Shown: piece after piece, positions 33,770 through 42,092 of the stretch
How the letters are laid out: each line of letters begins with the position of its first letter
How positions within the stretch are numbered: the stretch's first letter is position 1
Assembly: GCA_944322285.1 (NCBI GenBank)
Contig: CALUOR010000031.1
Span: 1-42,092, forward strand
DNA length: 42,092 bases
DNA from: an uncultured Bacteroides sp.
Lineage (GTDB): Bacteria > Bacteroidota > Bacteroidia > Bacteroidales > Bacteroidaceae
Reading direction: 5' to 3'
Notes under the pieces: generated by a model
What the model was told of the DNA's origin: nothing
What the model saw: the letters and a program-made list of their open reading frames with translations, nothing else
The model's database searches: none
Position numbers and translations under genes: made by a program

Positions 33770-35107
33770 ATGATTACATTAAACATTGAAAAGACTTTTG
33801 GATTCATTTCCAAAGAGAACGTTTTCGCTTATGAGGCCGCTGTAAAGGCGGCTCAGGAAGCATTGGAAAACGGAACGGGTAAGGGTAATGATTTCTTGGG
33901 ATGGTTGCATCTTCCTTCTTCCATTACCCGTGAACATTTGGACGACCTGAAGGCTACGGCACAGACTTTGCGCGAGAACTGCGAGGCCGTTGTAGTGGCT
34001 GGTATCGGTGGTAGCTACTTAGGCGCTCGTGCCGTCATCGAAGCTCTCAGCAATAGTTTCGCTTGGTTGCAGGATAAGAAAGACGGTCCTGTTATCTTGT
34101 TCGCCGGACATAACATCGGTGAAGACTATCTGTATGAATTAACTGAATACCTGAAAGATAAGAAATTCGGTGTCATCAATATCTCCAAATCGGGCACAAC
34201 GACAGAGACTGCCCTCGCTTTTCGCCTCCTGCGCGCCCAGTGCGAGCAACAACGCGGCAAGGAAATGGCCCGCAAGGTCATTGTAGCCATCACGGATGCC
34301 AAGAAAGGCGCAGCCCGTGTAACGGCTGATAAAGAAGGCTATAAGACGTTTGTTATCCCCGACAACGTGGGCGGACGTTTCTCCGTGCTGACTCCCGTAG
34401 GTTTGCTGCCCATCGCCGTGGCCGGATACGACATCGACAAGTTAGTGGCAGGCGCCGTAGCCATGGAGAAGGCTTGCGGTAACGACGTGCCTTTTGCCGA
34501 GAATCCAGCAGCTCTCTACGCCGCCACACGCAACGAACTGTATAAGAACGGGAAGAAGATTGAAATCCTCGTCAACTTCAATCCTAAATTGCACTACGTC
34601 AGCGAGTGGTGGAAGCAACTCTATGGTGAAAGTGAAGGTAAGGAACACAAAGGTATCTTCCCCGCAGCCGTAGACTTCAGCACCGACCTCCACAGCATGG
34701 GACAATGGATTCAGGAAGGCGAACGCACCATCTACGAAACGGTAATCTCTGTAGACAAGGTGAACCACAGCCTGACCGTGCCTACCGACGAGGAAAACTT
34801 GGATGGCTTAAACTTCCTGGCAGGCAAGCATGTGGACGAAGTGAACAAGATGGCCGAACTGGGTACACAGTTGGCTCACGTGGACGGCGGTGTGCCCAAC
34901 ATGCGCATCTGCATTCCCGCCCTGAACGAAGAGAGCATCGGCGGCTTGCTGTACTTCTTCGAGAAAGCTTGCGGCATCAGCGGCTACCTGTTAGGTGTCA
35001 ATCCTTTCAACCAGCCGGGTGTAGAGGCTTATAAGAAGAACATGTTCGCCCTGCTGAACAAACCGGGATATGAGGAAGAGTCTAAGGCTATTCAGGCGAG
35101 ACTCTGA
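33770..35107 (+). CDS. pgi: glucose-6-phosphate isomerase
   Basis: It interconverts glucose-6-phosphate and fructose-6-phosphate. The 445 residues show [19 protein letters not shown], the [17 protein letters not shown] signature and the C-terminal [12 protein letters not shown]. The length is that of the short bacterial class. It is last in the lysS-gpsA-pgi operon, with a terminator at 35165-35198. Confidence 0.97.
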   Translation: MITLNIEKTFGFISKENVFAYEAAVKAAQEALENGTGKGNDFLGWLHLPSSITREHLDDLKATAQTLRENCEAVVVAGIGGSYLGARAVIEALSNSFAWLQDKKDGPVILFAGHNIGEDYLYELTEYLKDKKFGVINISKSGTTTETALAFRLLRAQCEQQRGKEMARKVIVAITDAKKGAARVTADKEGYKTFVIPDNVGGRFSVLTPVGLLPIAVAGYDIDKLVAGAVAMEKACGNDVPFAENPAALYAATRNELYKNGKKIEILVNFNPKLHYVSEWWKQLYGESEGKEHKGIFPAAVDFSTDLHSMGQWIQEGERTIYETVISVDKVNHSLTVPTDEENLDGLNFLAGKHVDEVNKMAELGTQLAHVDGGVPNMRICIPALNEESIGGLLYFFEKACGISGYLLGVNPFNQPGVEAYKKNMFALLNKPGYEEESKAIQARL

Positions 35108-35164
35108 TTTTAGTATAGATAAACATTTTTTTCATAAGACGGATTTTGAAGATTAAACGTGTGG

Positions 35165-35198
35165 GGAGCTTAGTCGTGAGACTCGGCTCCTTTTCTTA
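35165..35198 (+). terminator. terminator of the lysS-gpsA-pgi operon
   Basis: GGAGC pairs with GCTCC, with an inner AGTC/GACT stem. TTTTCTT follows. Confidence 0.75.
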
Positions 35199-35281
35199 TT
35201 TGAGGCGAGCGAAAAATGGATATTCCACAACGGTGAAATGTCTTTTTAAAAAAGCCAGGTGTGTAAGTGCCGGATTTTTCG

Positions 35282-35289
35282 TATCTTTG
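35282..35289 (+). promoter_or_regulatory. -7 box TATCTTTG of the HAD gene
   Basis: It is a perfect TAnnTTTG match 26 bp before ATG 35315, and it rules out the frame start at 35267. Confidence 0.68.
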
Positions 35290-35314
35290 CATTTGTATTT
35301 TTAGAAAGAAAAGT

Positions 35315-36058
35315 ATGCAAGAAATGATGTATAAAGAAGCCGTGGCACGTTATCTCGGTCGTAGTCACAATACAAATATTTATCCAAAAGCTATATTGTT
35401 TGACATGGATGGAGTCTTATTCGACTCTATGCCCTATCATGCCGATTCTTGGCACACGGTAATGGAACGCTACGGGCTTCACCTGAGTCGCGAAGAAGCG
35501 TTTCTGCACGAGGGACGCACCGGGGCGGCTACGATTAATATCGTCTATCGTCGTCAGTATGGGCGGGATGCCGACCCGGAACTCATCAAACAGATTTATG
35601 CGGAGAAAAGCGAGGAGTTTGCTCGCCATCCTGAACCGGAGCGTATGCCGGGCGCTTGGGAACTGATACGGAAGGTAAAAGCGTGTGGACTGACACCTGT
35701 ACTTGTAACCGGTTCAGGACAAACCACGCTGTTAGAGCGCCTGGCACACAGCTATCCGGACACTTTTGACCGCGCGCACATGGTCACGGCTTTTGACGTG
35801 AAGTACGGCAAGCCCAATCCTGAACCTTATCTCATGGGGCTGGCCAAAGCGGGGGTAGCGGCTTATGAGGCTATGGTGGTGGAGAATGCTCCCATCGGCG
35901 TTCAAGCCGGAGTGGCTGCGGGCATCTTTACCGTAGCCGTCAATACCGGCCCTTTGGACGGACAAGTTTTGCTTGATGCTGGAGCCAATCTTTTGTTCCC
36001 TTCCATGCAGGCCTTTTGCGACCAGTGGGAACAGGTGTTTCAGGCACTGACGGAATAA
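35315..36058 (+). CDS. HAD-superfamily phosphatase or phosphoglucomutase-like
   Basis: The 247-residue protein starts MQEMMYKEAVARYL. HAD motif I is LFDMDGVLFDS (Asp30 nucleophile, Asp32), then VTGSGQ (motif II), KYGKPNPEPY (motif III) and ENAPIGVQAG (motif IV), with a helical cap at about 45-110. It is of the beta-phosphoglucomutase/phosphatase type, but the substrate cannot be told. A strong terminator follows. Confidence 0.88.
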   Translation: MQEMMYKEAVARYLGRSHNTNIYPKAILFDMDGVLFDSMPYHADSWHTVMERYGLHLSREEAFLHEGRTGAATINIVYRRQYGRDADPELIKQIYAEKSEEFARHPEPERMPGAWELIRKVKACGLTPVLVTGSGQTTLLERLAHSYPDTFDRAHMVTAFDVKYGKPNPEPYLMGLAKAGVAAYEAMVVENAPIGVQAGVAAGIFTVAVNTGPLDGQVLLDAGANLLFPSMQAFCDQWEQVFQALTE

Positions 36059-36064
36059 ACCACA

Positions 36065-36118
36065 AAAAAGCCGGTATTCTCTTTTGCGTTCCACAGAGAG
36101 AAACCGGCTTTTTCTTTT
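36065..36118. terminator. strong bidirectional terminator
   Basis: AAAAAGCCGGT pairs with ACCGGCTTTTT, with further inner pairing TTCTCT/AGAGA. T-runs exist on both strands, so it serves the HAD gene and the convergent histone-like gene. Confidence 0.82.
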
Positions 36119-36137
36119 GATTACGGTAAGCGCTATC

Positions 36138-36311
36138 TCATTTAGCAGCTTCCAACGATGCCTTACGAAAAGCCTTCATAGCTTTCTCAAGTTCCAACGA
36201 CGCTTTACGAGCACGAGTCCCGGCGGCTTTGTTTCCATTCTCCAACTGTGCAGTGGCATCTTTCTCGAATGCTGCATACAATTCAGCAACTTTCTCAATT
36301 AACTCTTTCAT
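36138..36311 (-). CDS. histone H1-like (Hc1-type) small basic protein
   Basis: The 57-residue frame was too short for the usual cut-off. It reads MKELIEKVAELYAAFEKDAT, then the Lys/Arg/Ala-rich NGNKAAGTRARKASLELEKA, and ends KAFRKASLEAAK. This matches the small histone H1-like proteins present in most Bacteroides, thought to bind DNA. Promoter TATATTTG (36360-36353) and ribosome site AAAGGA support it. Its exact function is not known. Confidence 0.85.
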   Translation of the reverse strand: MKELIEKVAELYAAFEKDATAQLENGNKAAGTRARKASLELEKAMKAFRKASLEAAK

Positions 36312-36352
36312 AATCCTTTCTAATTCTTTTGATGTTAGTAAATAAGATTACG

Positions 36353-36360
36353 CAAATATA
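36353..36360 (-). promoter_or_regulatory. -7 box TATATTTG of the histone H1-like gene
   Basis: It matches TAnnTTTG 41 bp upstream of the start. Confidence 0.62.
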
Positions 36361-36453
36361 CATTCTTTCGGGAAATAAATGCATAAAAAAGCGTTTTTTT
36401 TCTTCTGCAAGAGTGAAAAACTGCAATTCTGGGGATATTTGGCATTTTTTCTC

Positions 36454-36461
36454 TACTTTTG
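36454..36461 (+). promoter_or_regulatory. -7 box TACTTTTG of the AlbA_2 gene
   Basis: It lies only 5 bp before ATG 36467, so the message is probably leaderless. Confidence 0.58.
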
Positions 36462-36466
36462 CAGCC

Positions 36467-37108
36467 ATGAAACAGCATACTGATACGGACTATATACATG
36501 CGCTCATCAGTGAAGGTGAGCACCAACAACAAGACTTCAAGTTTGAGATTTCGGATGCGCGCAAGATTGCAAAGACGCTTTCCGCTTTCGCCAATACGGA
36601 CGGAGGACGCCTGCTTATAGGGGTGAAGGACAACGGAAAGATTGCCGGAGTACGCTCGTCCGAAGAGCAATACATGATAGAAGCTGCCGCGCAACTGTAT
36701 TGTCAGCCTGTGCTTGAGGTCGTTATGCAGGCCTATGTGGCGGAAGGCAAGACTGTACTGGTGGCACAGGTAGACGAAAGCAGACAAAAACCGGTGTATG
36801 CCAAGGACGAAAACGGCAAACGGTTGGCCTATCTGCGCATCAAGGACGAAAACATACTGGCCACTCCTGTGCATCTTCGCGTATGGCAACAAGAAAGCGG
36901 ACCGGATGGCGAACTGACAGAATTTACTGCTCGCGAGAGGCGGCTTCTCAGTCTGTTAGAGCAGGGAGGACCGCTGTCGTTAAGTAAATGTTGCCGCCTG
37001 ACGCGTATTCCGCGGCGTCTGACTGAATATTTGTTGGCAAAGTTTGTCCGATACGGTCTGGTGGAGCCGGTGTTTGAGGATCATGCTTTCCGTTTCCGGT
37101 TGAAATGA
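36467..37108 (+). CDS. AlbA_2 (Schlafen-type) domain protein with C-terminal winged helix
   Basis: The 213-residue protein begins MKQHTDTDYIHALI. Residues 20-130 match the AlbA_2 domain of putative ATP-dependent regulators: QQDFKFEISDARKIAKTLSA, then FANTDGGRLLIGVKDNGKIA. The C-terminal 70 residues read as a winged helix (LSLSKCCRLTRIPRRLTEYL). Start 36467 was chosen over 36329, which overlaps the promoter. It is probably a DNA- or RNA-linked regulator, with the target unknown. Confidence 0.82.
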   Translation: MKQHTDTDYIHALISEGEHQQQDFKFEISDARKIAKTLSAFANTDGGRLLIGVKDNGKIAGVRSSEEQYMIEAAAQLYCQPVLEVVMQAYVAEGKTVLVAQVDESRQKPVYAKDENGKRLAYLRIKDENILATPVHLRVWQQESGPDGELTEFTARERRLLSLLEQGGPLSLSKCCRLTRIPRRLTEYLLAKFVRYGLVEPVFEDHAFRFRLK

Positions 37109-37154
37109 ACCTTTTTTATTCGGCATATAGGTATTTATGAATCGAATTTTTTCT

Positions 37155-37162
37155 TACTTTTG
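37155..37162 (+). promoter_or_regulatory. -7 box TACTTTTG of the 209-residue gene
   Basis: It matches TAnnTTTG 51 bp before the start. Confidence 0.58.
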
Positions 37163-37213
37163 CAGACGGAAATCTTTATCCTATACATATATATACTATA
37201 ACAGAAAGAAAAT

Positions 37214-37843
37214 ATGAGTCTATTGGGCAATTTATTCAAGAAAAACAGCGGGGAGGTGTCTTCTAAGAATGTAGAAGATTTTGCGTCGCTTATCCGTGTA
37301 TATTTCCAGTCGGTCATAGCCGCCAACCTAGGTATTACCAATATCCGTTTTGTCCCCGATGTGGCAAACTTCAAACGGTTGTTTAAGGTTCCCACCCAAG
37401 GCGGACGCCTGGGACAGGGCGAAAAGATGGTCGCCCGCAAGATGCTGATGCAAGACTATGGTCTTAGTGAGGGCTTTTTCAAGGAGATAGATAGCTCAGT
37501 CAAGAAGCACTGCCGCACACAGAACGATGTGCAGTCTTATCTTTTCTTGTATCAGGGTTTCACCAACGACCTGATGATGTTGATGGGCAACCTGATGCAA
37601 TGGAAATTCCGCATGCCGTCTATATTCAAGAATACGCTTCGCACCATGACCGAAAAGACCGTGCACGATGTCTGCACCAAACTGGTATGGAAGAAGGATG
37701 ATGTGCATAAGACAGCCGCCGCCGTGCGTCAATACAAAGAACGTTTGGGCTTTTCGGAGCAATGGATGACGGAATATGTTTTCAACATCATCATGCTGGC
37801 CAAGAAAGAGCCGAAGCCGAAAAATGAAGATACCAAGAAGTAA
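37214..37843 (+). CDS. conserved hypothetical protein (209 residues)
   Basis: I do not recognise a named family. The protein is soluble, has no signal peptide or membrane segment, and is largely helical (SSKNVEDFASLIRVYFQSVI, FYQGF-like and NIIMLAKKEPKPKNEDTKK tail). The C-terminal tail is Lys-rich. It precedes the UDG-like gene by 2 bp, so they form an operon, and similar pairs seem common in Bacteroides. Confidence 0.7.
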   Translation: MSLLGNLFKKNSGEVSSKNVEDFASLIRVYFQSVIAANLGITNIRFVPDVANFKRLFKVPTQGGRLGQGEKMVARKMLMQDYGLSEGFFKEIDSSVKKHCRTQNDVQSYLFLYQGFTNDLMMLMGNLMQWKFRMPSIFKNTLRTMTEKTVHDVCTKLVWKKDDVHKTAAAVRQYKERLGFSEQWMTEYVFNIIMLAKKEPKPKNEDTKK

Positions 37844-37845
37844 AA

Positions 37846-38421
37846 ATGGAGATCGAACTACATCCGCTTTCTCCTTTCCTGCCTGCAAACGCCCGTCTGC
37901 TGATGTTGGGCAGTTTTCCACCCCAACGCAAGCGCTGGTGCATGGAGTTTTATTACCCCAATTGGGGGAACGACATGTGGCGAATTATTGGGTTGCTTTT
38001 CTTTGCCGACCGCAATCATTTTGCCGATAACGAGCAGAAGCAGTTTCACAAGGAAGCCATTATTGACTTTTTGTTGAAAGTGGGCATTGCCTTGTTCGAT
38101 ACCGCTTCGGCCATACGCCGCTTGCAGGACAATGCTTCGGACAAATACTTGGAAGTAGTGCAGCCCACGGATGTTTCTTTCCTGCTCGGGCAGTTACCCC
38201 AATGTCAAGCTATTGTTACTACCGGCGAGAAGGCTACTGATACGCTTTGCCAAACATTTGCCATTGCTCCTCCAAAGATAGGCAGTTTTACCGAGTTCGT
38301 GGCAGATAAACGAGTGTTACGCCTCTACCGAATGCCCTCATCCTCCCGTGCCTATCCGCTTGCGCTCGAAAAGAAAGCGGCTGCCTATCGCATAATGTTT
38401 CAGGATTTAGAAATGATATAG
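37846..38421 (+). CDS. uracil-DNA glycosylase superfamily protein
   Basis: The 191-residue protein has the UDG-fold motifs ARLLMLGSFPP (motif 1 near residue 17) and RMPSSSRAYPL (motif 2, MPSSS), with helices between. Members remove uracil or other bases from mismatches. It lacks the classic GQDPYH, so it belongs to a divergent (MUG-like) branch, and the substrate is uncertain. It follows the 209-residue gene by 2 bp. Confidence 0.75.
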   Translation: MEIELHPLSPFLPANARLLMLGSFPPQRKRWCMEFYYPNWGNDMWRIIGLLFFADRNHFADNEQKQFHKEAIIDFLLKVGIALFDTASAIRRLQDNASDKYLEVVQPTDVSFLLGQLPQCQAIVTTGEKATDTLCQTFAIAPPKIGSFTEFVADKRVLRLYRMPSSSRAYPLALEKKAAAYRIMFQDLEMI

Positions 38422-38476
38422 CAATTTTTATGCGAATTTTAGCACCTTAGGATTTGCGAAATTCAAACTTTCCACT

Positions 38477-38484
38477 TACCTTTG
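38477..38484 (+). promoter_or_regulatory. -7 box TACCTTTG of tRNA-Trp
   Basis: It matches TAnnTTTG 11 bp before the tRNA. Confidence 0.6.
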
Positions 38485-38495
38485 CAGCCGCAAAC

Positions 38496-38568
38496 ACGGG
38501 AATAGCTCAGTTGGTAGAGCATCGGTCTCCAAAACCGAGTGTCGGGAGTTCGAGCCTCTCTTCCCGTG
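38496..38568 (+). tRNA. tRNA-Trp (CCA)
   Basis: The acceptor stem ACGGGAA/TTCCCGT is perfect, the anticodon loop TCTCCAAAA has CCA, and the discriminator is G. CCA is not encoded at the 3' end. Confidence 0.95.
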
Positions 38569-38580
38569 CGAAGATAATGA

Positions 38581-38610
38581 AGGTGTATCAAAATTCCGAT
38601 ACACCTTTTT
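38581..38610 (+). terminator. terminator of tRNA-Trp
   Basis: AGGTGTATC pairs with GATACACCT, then a T-run. Confidence 0.8.
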
Positions 38611-38718
38611 TCATATCCAGCCACAAAGGTTGTACATTTCCGCTGACCCTATATCTTCGGACAATTCAAAAAAAGAAATCCTGAAAGTCGACTATCTGAC
38701 TTTCAGGATTCTCGTAAG

Positions 38719-38791
38719 AGCGGAAGACGGGACTCAAACCCGCGACCCTCAGCTTGGAAGGCTAATGCTCTATCAACTGAGCTACTTCCGC
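38719..38791 (-). tRNA. tRNA-Gly (TCC)
   Basis: Acceptor GCGGAAG/CTTCCGC and anticodon loop CTTCCAA give anticodon TCC. It is 9 bp downstream of tRNA-Tyr on the same strand. Confidence 0.95.
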
Positions 38792-38800
38792 AATTTTAAG

Positions 38801-38883
38801 TGGGCAAAGATGGATTCGAACCACCGAAGGCATAAGCCAGCAGATTTACAGTCTGCCCCATTTGGCCACTCTGGTATTTGCCC
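38801..38883 (-). tRNA. tRNA-Tyr (GTA)
   Basis: Acceptor GGGCAAA/TTTGCCC, a long variable arm and anticodon loop CTGTAAA with GTA. The length of 83 nt suits a bacterial tRNA-Tyr. Confidence 0.95.
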
Positions 38884-38934
38884 AATTGCGTTTGAAATTC
38901 ATCGGTTCATAACCTTTGTTTCTCAATTGCGGTG

Positions 38935-38942
38935 CAAAGATA
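38935..38942 (-). promoter_or_regulatory. -7 box TATCTTTG of the tRNA-Tyr-Gly unit
   Basis: It matches TAnnTTTG 51 bp upstream of tRNA-Tyr and just beyond the ribH stop. Confidence 0.62.
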
Positions 38943-38945
38943 CGA

Positions 38946-39440
38946 CTATTTTTGTAAACTCCAAGCGAAATCCACCATTTTTATTGCACAAATTGCACTT
39001 TCATCGCCTTTATTGCCCAATTTACCCCCTGCACGCTCCTCAGCTTGCTCCATTGTGTTGGTCGTAATCAGTCCGTAGATGACTGGAACGTCACCGCTTG
39101 CGTTCAGTTGAGAGATGCCTTGGGTAGCTCCCATGCAGACGTAATCGAAGTGGGGCGTGTCTCCGCGTACTACGCATCCTAAAGCAATAACTGCGTCTAC
39201 TTCGGTGTATTCTATCAGTTGGTTGGCACCGAAGGTCAGTTCAAAACTGCCGGGAACGGTTTTTACGAGAATATTCTCATCTTTGACGCCATGTTTCTTC
39301 AGAGTAGCCAATGCTCCTTGCAGCAATGCACCCGTAATGTTGTAGTTCCACTCGGAAACCACAATGCCAAACTTCATATCCTCCGCATTGGGGACACTGT
39401 TAAAATCGTAATCGGAAAGGTTGTGATAAGCTGTTGCCAT
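38946..39440 (-). CDS. ribH: 6,7-dimethyl-8-ribityllumazine synthase
   Basis: It makes the riboflavin precursor lumazine. The 164 residues start [20 protein letters not shown] (chosen over an upstream in-frame ATG at 39482). Motifs are [28 protein letters not shown] and [15 protein letters not shown] with catalytic His97. It follows the TPR gene on the same strand, separated by a structured 158-bp gap. Confidence 0.96.
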   Translation of the reverse strand: MATAYHNLSDYDFNSVPNAEDMKFGIVVSEWNYNITGALLQGALATLKKHGVKDENILVKTVPGSFELTFGANQLIEYTEVDAVIALGCVVRGDTPHFDYVCMGATQGISQLNASGDVPVIYGLITTNTMEQAEERAGGKLGNKGDESAICAIKMVDFAWSLQK

Positions 39441-39482
39441 AATAATATATATAAGATATGGTTTAGAATCTGAATACAACAA

Positions 39483-39537
39483 GCGGATTGCTGGAACTTC
39501 CTACGGTAAACGACCGAAAAAACCTTCTGCAATCCGC
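39483..39537 (-). other. intercistronic hairpin between the TPR gene and ribH
   Basis: GCGGATTGC pairs perfectly with GCAATCCGC (9 bp) around a 37-nt loop. No T-run follows, so it is not a simple terminator. I see no FMN-riboswitch motif. Confidence 0.5.
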
Positions 39538-39598
39538 ATGTCTTATGTACGCCTTATCGCGTGCATATATTATAATATGGTATATTCTTTTTTATCCG

Positions 39599-40282
39599 TT
39601 ATTTCTTCAACTGCTTGGCCTGCTCGATGTATTTGTCGATGTTCATGGCCTGATAAGAGCGGAAATACTTCTCCTTGATGGTGGTATAAGCCATGATAGC
39701 TTCGTCATATTTGCCTTGCTTTACCAAAATCTCACCGGCTTGTTGCAGGAAGATGGGGCTGAGGGTGTTGTTGTCTGCCTCGTTGGCCGCGCTTTGTAAC
39801 AGACTTACAGCTTTATCTAGTTGGCCAAGCTGTGCATAGCAGTTGCCCATAGCGCCTTTCAGGGCAGGGGTTACCATTTGGTCGTTACCGCTGAAACTGT
39901 CCAATGCTTTGATGGCTTCGTCATACTTGCCTAAGCGCGCGTAGCAGATACCTGCGTAAGCGTTGGCGAGATTACCCGCATCTGTGCCACTATACTCATC
40001 AGCAACTTTCAAAAAGCCTGCATAGCCGATGCTGTCGCCGTTCAACGCCTGTTCGTATTCGTTCGCTTCAAAATATTCTTGTCCTTTAAACAAGGCTGCT
40101 TGCGCCTTCGCTTCTCTCGGGTCGGCATATAGATGTTTGTACATCACTACGCCCACTACAATAACCACGATTGCCACGATAACGCCAATGATTGATTTCT
40201 TGTTTTTGATGAGAAAATCCTCCGATTGAGTCAATGCCTCTTCCATGTTCAAGGCTTCATTGTTCTTTTTTTGTTCTGCCAT
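39599..40282 (-). CDS. membrane-anchored TPR protein (YfgM-like)
   Basis: The 227-residue protein has one membrane segment (about 31-48, IIGVIVAIVVIVVGVVMYKH) and a periplasmic tetratricopeptide region (AYAGICYARLGKYDEAIKAL, MGNCYAQLGQLDKAVSLL, LVKQGKYDEAIMAYTTIKEK). YfgM-like proteins work as chaperones near the Sec translocon, so a similar role is possible. The promoter lies 50 bp upstream. Confidence 0.88.
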   Translation of the reverse strand: MAEQKKNNEALNMEEALTQSEDFLIKNKKSIIGVIVAIVVIVVGVVMYKHLYADPREAKAQAALFKGQEYFEANEYEQALNGDSIGYAGFLKVADEYSGTDAGNLANAYAGICYARLGKYDEAIKALDSFSGNDQMVTPALKGAMGNCYAQLGQLDKAVSLLQSAANEADNNTLSPIFLQQAGEILVKQGKYDEAIMAYTTIKEKYFRSYQAMNIDKYIEQAKQLKK

Positions 40283-40331
40283 TTTTTTATCTTATTTTTC
40301 GTTATTATTCGTACATTGCTATTTTGACTCG

Positions 40332-40339
40332 CAAAAGTA
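40332..40339 (-). promoter_or_regulatory. -7 box TACTTTTG of the TPR gene
   Basis: It matches TAnnTTTG, 50 bp upstream of the start. Confidence 0.58.
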
Positions 40340-40413
40340 AGGCTTTTATAGTTTACTGCGAAATTTAGCGGCATATTTTTTTGTTTTATGCCCGAAAACC
40401 ACGAAAAACTTCC

Positions 40414-40421
40414 TACTTTTG
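40414..40421 (+). promoter_or_regulatory. -7 box TACTTTTG of recF
   Basis: It matches TAnnTTTG 23 bp before ATG 40444 and excludes the frame start at 40381. Confidence 0.6.
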
Positions 40422-40443
40422 CACTCGAAACCGGGAAATAAAT

Positions 40444-41559
40444 ATGATACTGAAACGCATATCTGTATTAAATTATAAGAATCTGGAGCAGGTGGAGCTT
40501 GCGCTTTCGCCCAAACTGAATTGTTTCTTCGGGCAGAACGGCATGGGAAAGACCAATCTGCTGGATGCGGTGTACTATCTGTCTTTTTGTAAGAGTGCGG
40601 GCAATCCTATCGACTCTCAGAACATGCGGCACGAAGCTGACTTCTTTGTGATACAAGGATTTTATGAAAGCGAGGACGGAACGCCGGAAGAGGTGTATTG
40701 CGGAATGAAGCGTCGCCAGAAAAAAGTGTTCAAACGGAATAAAAAGGAATATACGCGTCTGTCCGACCACATTGGCTTCCTACCTTTAGTCATGGTGTCA
40801 CCGGCCGATACCGAACTGATAGCAGGCGGAAGCGACGGACGGCGCCGATTCATGGACGTAGTAATTTCCCAGTATGACAAATCCTATCTGGATGCGCTTA
40901 TCCGTTACAACAAAGCATTGGAACAACGTAATGCCTTGCTGAAAAGCGAACAGCCGGTGGAAGAAGGTCTTTTCCAAGTGTGGGAAGAGATGATGGCACA
41001 GACGGGTGAAGTGGTTTTTCAGAAGCGGGAAGCTTTTATTGAAGAGTTTATCCCCATCTTCCAATCGTTTTATGCTTTTGTTTCTCAGGGTCATGAGGAG
41101 GTAGGGCTGTCTTACCGCTCGCATGCGCGGGGCACTTCCTTGCTGGAGGTGTTGCGGGAAAGTCGTGTGCGCGACCAAATTATGGGCTATTCCCTGCACG
41201 GGGTTCATAAAGACGACCTGGAGATGCAGTTGGGCGGATTTCCTATCAAACGGGAAGGTTCGCAAGGGCAGAACAAAACCTATTTGATAGCCTTGAAACT
41301 GGCGCAGTTCGATTTTCTGAAGCGCACGGGGACAACGACCCCTTTATTATTATTGGACGACATTTTCGACAAGCTGGATGCCACGCGCGTAGAGCAGATT
41401 GTCAAGTTGGTGTCAGGCGACCGCTTCGGGCAGATATTCATAACGGATACGAACCGCGAGCATTTGGACCGCATTTTGCATCACATCGGGAGCGACTACA
41501 AGATGTTTAGTGTGGAGAATGGCAATGTGGCGGAAATAGAAGAGGGGAGTGATTTATGA
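40444..41559 (+). CDS. recF: DNA replication/repair protein RecF
   Basis: RecF is an SMC-like ATPase that helps load RecA at gaps. The 371 residues have Walker A FGQNGMGKTNLLD (starting near residue 29), the family's coiled helical arm, the signature KREGSQGQNKTYLIALKLAQ and Walker B PLLLLDDIFDKLD. The start was chosen from the promoter and the family opening ILKRISVLNYKNL. It overlaps the DUF721 gene by 4 bp. Confidence 0.96.
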   Translation: MILKRISVLNYKNLEQVELALSPKLNCFFGQNGMGKTNLLDAVYYLSFCKSAGNPIDSQNMRHEADFFVIQGFYESEDGTPEEVYCGMKRRQKKVFKRNKKEYTRLSDHIGFLPLVMVSPADTELIAGGSDGRRRFMDVVISQYDKSYLDALIRYNKALEQRNALLKSEQPVEEGLFQVWEEMMAQTGEVVFQKREAFIEEFIPIFQSFYAFVSQGHEEVGLSYRSHARGTSLLEVLRESRVRDQIMGYSLHGVHKDDLEMQLGGFPIKREGSQGQNKTYLIALKLAQFDFLKRTGTTTPLLLLDDIFDKLDATRVEQIVKLVSGDRFGQIFITDTNREHLDRILHHIGSDYKMFSVENGNVAEIEEGSDL

Positions 41560-41846
41560 AACGGAACAATGCCGAGCCGATAGGCAAGTTGATACGGATA
41601 TACTTGCGCCAAGAGAGCCTGGAGTCGCCCTTGAATGAACATCGCCTGATTCACGCCTGGGCCGAGGTGTTGGGGCCTGCCATTGCTTCCTACACGCGCG
41701 ACCTCTTCATCAAGAATCAGGTGCTGTATGTCCACCTCACTTCGGCCGCTCTCCGTCAGGAATTGATGATGGGGCGCGAATTGCTGGTGCGCAATCTGAA
41801 CGCGCATGTCGGGGCGCAGGTCATTACGAATATTGTATTCCGTTGA
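41556..41846 (+). CDS. DUF721/DciA-like protein
   Basis: The 96-residue protein has the DciA pattern HRLIHAWAEVLGPAIASYTR and VLYVHLTSAALRQELM. DciA-type proteins load the replicative helicase in bacteria without DnaC, and the gene sits next to recF as in other Bacteroidetes. It overlaps recF (ATGA-like). Confidence 0.88.
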   Translation: MKRNNAEPIGKLIRIYLRQESLESPLNEHRLIHAWAEVLGPAIASYTRDLFIKNQVLYVHLTSAALRQELMMGRELLVRNLNAHVGAQVITNIVFR

Positions 41847-42092
41847 AGAACTATGTCGTTGTTTGGCGAAGCCAAGCACAAAGTTGCGCCTTGGTCAAAG
41901 CTATGCGAAACTTTGTGCCAACGCCTTAATCCGGCAAGGCAATGCATAGATTGGAATAGCACCCTTCGCTCAATTGGATAGATAATTTCTTAGTCGGCTT
42001 CGATATATTATAATGATTTATGCGAATCAGGAGTTGGCGTTCTGATTCAAGAATTAAAAATTGACATAGGTAAGTAGAGCAATCGCCAACTT
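41847..42092. repeat. palindrome-rich gene-free end of the window
   Basis: GCACAAAGTT (around 41877) faces AACTTTGTGC (around 41911). Near the edge, AGGAGTTGGCG faces CGCCAACTT. No coding frame is convincing. The second palindrome is cut by the window end. Confidence 0.6.

Noticed and set aside
39441-39598. FMN riboswitch before ribH
   Set aside because: The conserved core motifs of that riboswitch are not visible. Only a 9-bp hairpin is present.

Overview
The window is chromosomal DNA from a member of the Bacteroidales, most likely Bacteroides in the broad sense. The evidence is a SusC/SusD locus, many promoters with the Bacteroides -7 box TAnnTTTG just before genes, a small histone H1-like gene, and typical housekeeping blocks (ffh, folD, lysS-gpsA-pgi, ribH, recF-DUF721). 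I cannot name the species.

Layout. (1) 231-8636, minus strand: a small polysaccharide utilisation locus made of susC, susD, a surface glycan-binding lipoprotein and a GH29 alpha-L-fucosidase. The susC gene and the fucosidase gene carry the same control region, two TTTGCTCAAA sites 21 bp apart and exactly 20 bp from a -7 box, so one regulator probably controls both. susC has an 8-G tract that puts its start out of frame. (2) 8.6-9.65 kb: gene-free and filled with unrelated long imperfect palindromes. Similar palindromes recur at 1-176, 1.8, 12.7, 29.2 and 41.9 kb. (3) 9.65-15.0 kb, plus strand: an AAA-ATPase/PD-(D/E)XK gene, ffh, folD and a CapA-like gene, then tRNA-His.

(4) 15,096-29,127: a defective prophage in the 3' half of tRNA-His, bounded by 99-bp direct repeats (98/99 identical). 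It keeps a 75-residue integrase stump, an HU-like protein, both terminase subunits, portal, scaffold, a head decoration candidate, major capsid protein, neck proteins, tail tube, tail chaperones with a -1 frameshift, a gp10-like neck protein and a cut-off tape measure gene. Four leftward accessory cassettes interrupt this module: an unknown two-gene pair, a DUF5053-like pair, hicAB and higBA. Between each cassette and the rightward unit after it lies the same control module: a 22-bp dyad (GGAACA-N10-TGTTYC in either orientation) followed 42-43 bp later by a -7 box. This looks like a phage late-gene activator site used four times, and no obvious activator gene remains in the element. It is the most interesting signal in the window.

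(5) 29.5-42.1 kb, core chromosome: a MATE transporter divergent from lysS-gpsA-pgi; a HAD phosphatase; a histone H1-like gene of 57 codons; an AlbA_2-type gene; an unknown gene with a uracil-DNA-glycosylase-like gene; tRNA-Trp; tRNA-Tyr and tRNA-Gly on the minus strand; ribH and a TPR membrane protein; then recF and a DUF721/DciA-like gene.

All calls come from reading the sequence and recalling families. No database search was run.
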